From contig SIJG01000002.1 in NCBI GenBank assembly GCA_023374025.1, positions 2,611,626-2,675,625 of the forward strand: a stretch of DNA of 64,000 nt, written 5' to 3'. Positions 59,817-64,000 of the stretch are shown here, piece by piece; the first letter of the stretch is position 1; each line of letters opens with the position of its first letter. The position numbers were made by a program, and so were the translations under genes. The notes beneath the pieces were generated by a model. The model worked only from the letters and a program-made list of their open reading frames with translations, made no database searches and was not told the DNA's origin. The stretch is from Heterodera schachtii (taxonomy: Eukaryota; Nematoda; Chromadorea; Rhabditida; Heteroderidae).

Positions 59817-62212
59817 ATATTCTCTCTCTCTCTCTCTAATCTCTCCTCTCTCATTCCCTCCCCTTTTTTCTCTCCTCATTCTCTCTCCTTTCCTCCTTTT
59901 CTCCTCAGTCTCTCTTCCCCCTTTCCTCTCTTCTCTCCTGAGCCTCTCTCCTTCCTTTCCTCTCTTCTCTCGTCTCTCTCCTCTCTCTCTCTTTATCCTG
60001 TCTTCTTTCTCCTCACTAACTCTCTTACTCTTTATCCTTTCTTCTATTCTTTCCTTTCCTCTATCTAACGCTCTCTTTTCCCTTCTTCTCTCCTCTTCTC
60101 TCTCTCACTTCTTTCCTCTCTTCTCTCCTCCTCTCTCTTCCTCCTTTACTCTCTCTCTCTCTTGCTCTCTCATTTTAACCATTCGTTAATTTGCACCTTT
60201 CTTCTCTCCTCTCACTCCCTTCTTTCAGCTCCTCTCTCCCTCCCCCTCTCTCAATCATTTCCTCTCTTTTCTCCTCATTCTCCCTCTCTCTCTCTCTATC
60301 TATCTTTTCCTCTCATCTCTCCGCTCCTCACATTCTCTGTCTTTTCTTCCTTCCTCGCTCTCTCTCTCCTCTGATCTCTCCTCTCATTATCTCTCTCTAT
60401 TGTTTCCTATTTTCTCTTCTCTTTTCTCTATTATTTTATCGTTTCCTCTCTTATTTCCTCCCTCTCTCATTTTACCTCTTTTCTCTTATCTCCTCACGCG
60501 CTCTCTAACGTTTACTCTCTCCTTTCCTCTCTCTCTCCCTTAGTTTATCCTTTTTTTCTATTCTCTTCTTTCCTCTCTTCTCTCCCTCCTCTCTCTTTCT
60601 CTCTTTTCTTTTCTCTCTCTTTTCCTCTCTTATCTTCGTTACTCTCTTCGTTCCTCTCTTCTCTCCTCATTTCTTTTCTCTCTCTCTCCTTTCCTATCTC
60701 TCTTTTCCTGTCTTCTCTTCATTCCTCTTTTCTCTCCCTCCTTTCCTCTCTTCTTTTCTCCTCTCTCTTTCTCCCTCCTCTCTCCATCTCTCTTCTTTTC
60801 TTTACTCTCCATCTCTCTCTTTTTTCTTTCTCTCTCTTTTCCTCTCTTATCTTCGTTACTCTCTTCATTCCTCTCTTCTCTCCTCATCTCTTTTCTTTTC
60901 TCTCTCTCCTTTCCTATCTCTCTTTTCCTGTCTTCTTTTCGTTCCTCTCTTCTCTCCCTCCTTTCCTCTCTTCTTTTCTCCTCTCTCTTTCTCCCTCCTC
61001 TCTCCATCTCTCTTCTTTCTTTACTCTCTCTCTCTCTTTTTTCTTTCTCTCTCTTTTCCTCTCTTCTCTGCTCATCTCTTTTCTTTCCTCTCTCTCTTTT
61101 CCTGTCTTCTCTTCGTTCCTCTCTTCTCTCCCTCCTTTCCTCTCTTCTTTCCTCTCTCTCTTTCTCCCTCCTCTCTCCATCTCTCTTCTTTTCTTTACTC
61201 TCTCTTTTTTCTTTTCTCACTCTCTTTCCGCTCTTCTCTCCTCATCTCTTTTCTTTTCTCTCTCTCCTTTCCTATCTCTCTTTTCCTGTCTTCTTTTCGT
61301 TCCTCTCTTCTCTCCCTCCTCTCTCTTTCTCTCTCTTTTCTTTTCTCTCTCTTTTCCTCTCTTATCTTCGTTACTCTCTTCGTTCCTCTCTTCTCTCCTC
61401 ATTTCTTTTCTTTTCTCTCTCTCTCCTTTCCTATCTCTCTTTTCCTGTCTTTTCTTCATTCCTCTTTTCTCTCCCTCCTTTCCTCCTCTTCTTTCTCCCT
61501 CCTCTCTCCATCTCTCTTCTTTTCTTTACTCTCTCTTTTTTTCTTTGCACACTCTGTTTCCAGTTTTCTCTTCATTCCTCTCTTCTCTCCTCATCTCTTT
61601 TCTTTCTCTCTCTCCTTTCCTATCTCTCTTTTCCTGTCTTCTTTTCGTTCCTCTCTTCTCTCCCTCCTTTCCTCTCTTCTTTTCTCCTCTCTCTTTCTCC
61701 CTCCTCTCTCCATCTCTCTTCTTTTCTTTACTCTCTCTCTTTTTTTTCTTTCTCTCTCTTTTCCTCTCTTCTCTCCTCATCTCTTTTCTTTCTCTCTCTC
61801 CTTTCCTATCTCTCTTTTCCTGTCTTTTTTTCGTTCCTCTCTTCTCTCCCTCCTTTCCTCTCTTCTTTTCTCATCTCTCTTTCTCCCTCCTCTCTCCATC
61901 TCTCTTCTTTTCTTTACTCTCTCTCTCTTTTTTCTTTCTCTCTCTTTTCCTCTCTTCTCTCCTCATCTCATCTCTTTTCTCTCTCTCCTTTCCTCTCTCT
62001 CTTTTCCTGTCTTCTCTTCGTTCCTCTCTTCTCTCCCTCCTTTCCTCTCTTCTTTCCTCTCTCTCTTTCTCCCTCCTCTCTCCATCTCTCTTCTTTTCTT
62101 TACTCTCTCTTTTTTTCTTTTCTCACTCTCTTTCCGCTCTTCTCTCCTCATCTCTTTTCTTTTCTCACTCTTCTTTCCTCCTCTCTCTTTTCTTTTCTCT
62201 CTCTTCTTTTAT
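59817..62212. repeat. 2.4-kb polypyrimidine (CT-rich) tract, copy 1
   Basis: Almost pure C+T on the + strand. Higher-order repeats of roughly 150-290 bp are built from TCTCTCTTTTCCTCTCTTCT, CTCCTCATCTCTTTTC and TTTCCTATCTCTCTTTTCCT. Long Ser/Leu/Phe frames (and Arg/Glu/Lys on the minus strand) result from composition. Confidence 0.95.
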
Positions 62213-62472
62213 AATAAAAAAACCAACCATTTGAATTAAAATTTGTAATATGGATTAGAATTTTCATGTTAAATACCGGTATTTAATTTATAAAAGTAAA
62301 AGCAAAGCAAGTGAAAAGAAAAAAGGTGATGAAAAACCCAAATTTTATTATTGCATAATCTTTCTTTTATTTATTTACAAAATAAATATATTTGGCATTA
62401 TGTTTCTTTTTGCGTAAATTTGAATCGACATTTTTTGTGACGGAATTACATCACCCAAATAATATAATAGAC
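62213..62472. other. AT-rich spacer between the two CT-rich blocks
   Basis: 260 bp of ordinary AT-rich sequence. No gene is seen. Confidence 0.5.
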
Positions 62473-62510
62473 GAGCGGTTGGGCGCCGCTTCGCGGCGCG
62501 CCAACCGCTC
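62473..62510. repeat. GC-rich hairpin, copy 2
   Basis: A 38-bp near-perfect palindrome. The left arm GAGCGGTTGGGCGCCGC and right arm GCGGCGCGCCAACCGCTC surround a TTC loop. The 55-bp AT-rich stretch after it matches that after copy 1 (AAAAGGTTTTTAAAAAGTTA). Confidence 0.85.
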
Positions 62511-62559
62511 TTTTTAATTCTTAAAAGGTTTTTAAAAAGTTAAAGAAAATAATTTGTAT

Positions 62560-64000
62560 TCTCTCTCTTTTCCTATCTTCTCTCCTCATCTCTCTTTTAT
62601 TTTTTTCTCTCTCTCTCTCTCCTTTCCTCCTTTTCCTCCTCAGTCCCTCTTCCCCCTTTCCTCTCTTCTCTCCTGAGCCTCTCTCCTTCCTTTCCTCTCT
62701 TCTCTCGTCTCTTTCTCTCTCTCTCTTTATCCTGTCTTCTTTCTCCTCACTAACTCTCTTACTCTTTATCCTTTCTTCTATTCTTTCCTTTCCTCTATCT
62801 CACGCTCTCTTTTCCCTTCTTCTCTCCTCTTCTCTCTCTCCCTTCTTTCCTCTCTTCTCTCCTCCTCTCTCTTCCTCCTTTACTCTCTCTCTCTTGCTCT
62901 CTCACTTTAACCATTCGTTAATTCGCACCTCTCCTCTCTCCTCTCACTCCCTTCTTTCAGCTCCTCTCTCCCTCCCCCTCTCTCAATCTTTTCCTCTCTT
63001 TTCTCCTCATTCTCTCTCCCTCCTTATCTCTCTCTTGCTCTCTCACTTTACATTTCTTTTATTTACTCACTCTCGCCTCTCCTCACTTTCTCTTCATTCC
63101 TCTCTTTTCTCTGTCTCTCGCCTCTCTTTCTCTCTCTCTTGCTTTCTCTCTTTAACCGTTCTTTTATTCTCTACTCTCCTCTTTCACTTTTTATCCTTTC
63201 CTCTATTCTCTCCTCACTCTCCCTCTCTCTCTCTATCTTTTCCTCTCATCTCTCCTCTCCTCACATTCTCTGTCTTTTCTTCCCTCCTCGCTCTCTCTCC
63301 TCTGATCTCTCCTCTCATTATCTCTCTCTCTATTGTTTTCTCTTTTCCCTTCTTTTCTCTTTGTTATTTTATCGTTTTCCTCTCTTATTTCCTCCCTCTC
63401 TCATTTTACCTCTATTCTCTCATCTCCTCACGCGCTCTCTAACGTTTACTCTCTCCTCTCCTCTCACTCTCTCCCTTAGTTTATCCTTTTTTATTCTATT
63501 CTCTTCTTTCCTCTCTTCTCTCCCTCCTCTCTCTTTCTCTCTTTTTTTTCTTTTCTCTTGCTTTTCCTCTCTTCTCTTCGTTACTCTCTTCGTCCCTCTC
63601 TTCTCTCCTCATTTCTTTTCTTTTCTCTCTCTCTTTTCCTATCTCTCTTTTCCTGTCTTCTCTTCGTTCCTCTCTTCTCTCCCTCCTTTCCTCTCTTCTT
63701 TCCTCCTCTCTCTTTCTCCCTCCTCTCTCCATCTCTCTTCTTTTCTTTACTCTCTCTTTTTTCTTTTCACACTCTGTTTCCAGTCTTCTCTTCGTTCCTC
63801 TCTTTTCTCCTCATCTCTTTTCTTTTCTCTCTTTCCTATCTCTCTTTTCCTGTCATCTTTTCGTTCCTCTCTTCTCTCCCTCCTTTCCTTTCTTCTTTTC
63901 TCCTCTCTCTTTCTCCCTCCTCTCTCCATCTCTCTTGTTTTCTTTACTCTCTCTCTCTTTTTTCTTTCTCTCTCTTTTCCTCTCTTCTCTCCTCATCTCT
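62560..64000. repeat. Polypyrimidine (CT-rich) tract, copy 2, runs off the window
   Basis: Repeats the order of words seen from 59820 (for example CTCCTGAGCCTCTCTCCTTC at 59935 and 62671, and CACGCGCTCTCTAACGTTTA at 60495 and 63430). It is therefore a tandem copy of the first block, offset by about 2.74-2.94 kb. Confidence 0.93.

Noticed and set aside
61545..62234. Long Ser/Leu/Phe frames, and Arg/Glu/Lys frames on the minus strand, in the CT-rich tract
   Set aside because: Frames in all phases are open because the DNA lacks purines; no start context, splice logic or conserved pattern.

Overview
The window is nuclear DNA of a nematode. It holds compact multi-exon genes with many 45-120 bp introns, 3' splice sites a few bases before several start codons (as expected for trans-splicing), a tight same-strand gene cluster, and proteins closest to nematode families (CAL-1, MBF-1, MOF-type MYS-2). 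The GC-moderate coding DNA and heavy repeat load would suit a plant-parasitic tylenchid such as a cyst nematode, but that placement is a guess.

Layout. 0.2-12.4 kb is a normal gene block: a C2H2 zinc-finger gene, then lsm-8, mys-2 (a MYST acetyltransferase) and mbf-1 on the + strand with gaps of about 160 bp (probable operon), then ddb-1 on the - strand. 12.7-20.6 kb (locus A) and 36.3-43.1 kb (locus B) are two rearranged copies of one segment. It carries a degenerate mitochondrial seryl-tRNA-synthetase-like gene, a FUN14-family gene, a ubiquitin-like gene, and all or part of a secreted cysteine-rich protein gene. Locus A has the intact FUN14 gene, but a hAT-like element splits its synthetase-like gene. 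Locus B has the intact synthetase-like gene, the complete ubiquitin-like gene and the complete secreted-protein gene, but its FUN14 gene is fused to an exon of the ubiquitin-like gene. Three transposon insertions in A have empty sites in B, so their ends can be read directly.

20.6-24.3 kb is a nest of foldback elements, GC-rich short repeats and CT-rich DNA. 24.3-35.15 kb is a satellite array of 19 monomers of about 551 bp, interrupted by one 429-bp element. 43.3-48.0 kb is mostly simple sequence. 48.05-49.04 kb is a cal-1-type calmodulin gene. 49.9-52.6 kb is an unidentified cysteine-rich - strand gene; one of its introns has filled with a minisatellite whose unit copies the real 3' splice site. 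53.7-54.5 kb is a third, diverged copy of part of the A/B duplication. 54.5-59.5 kb is an importin-5 (imb-3) gene on the - strand. 59.8-64.0 kb is a giant polypyrimidine tract in two copies, each preceded by a GC-rich hairpin.

Exon coordinates were worked out by eye from reading frame, GT/AG sites and family alignment from memory. No database or structure search was run.
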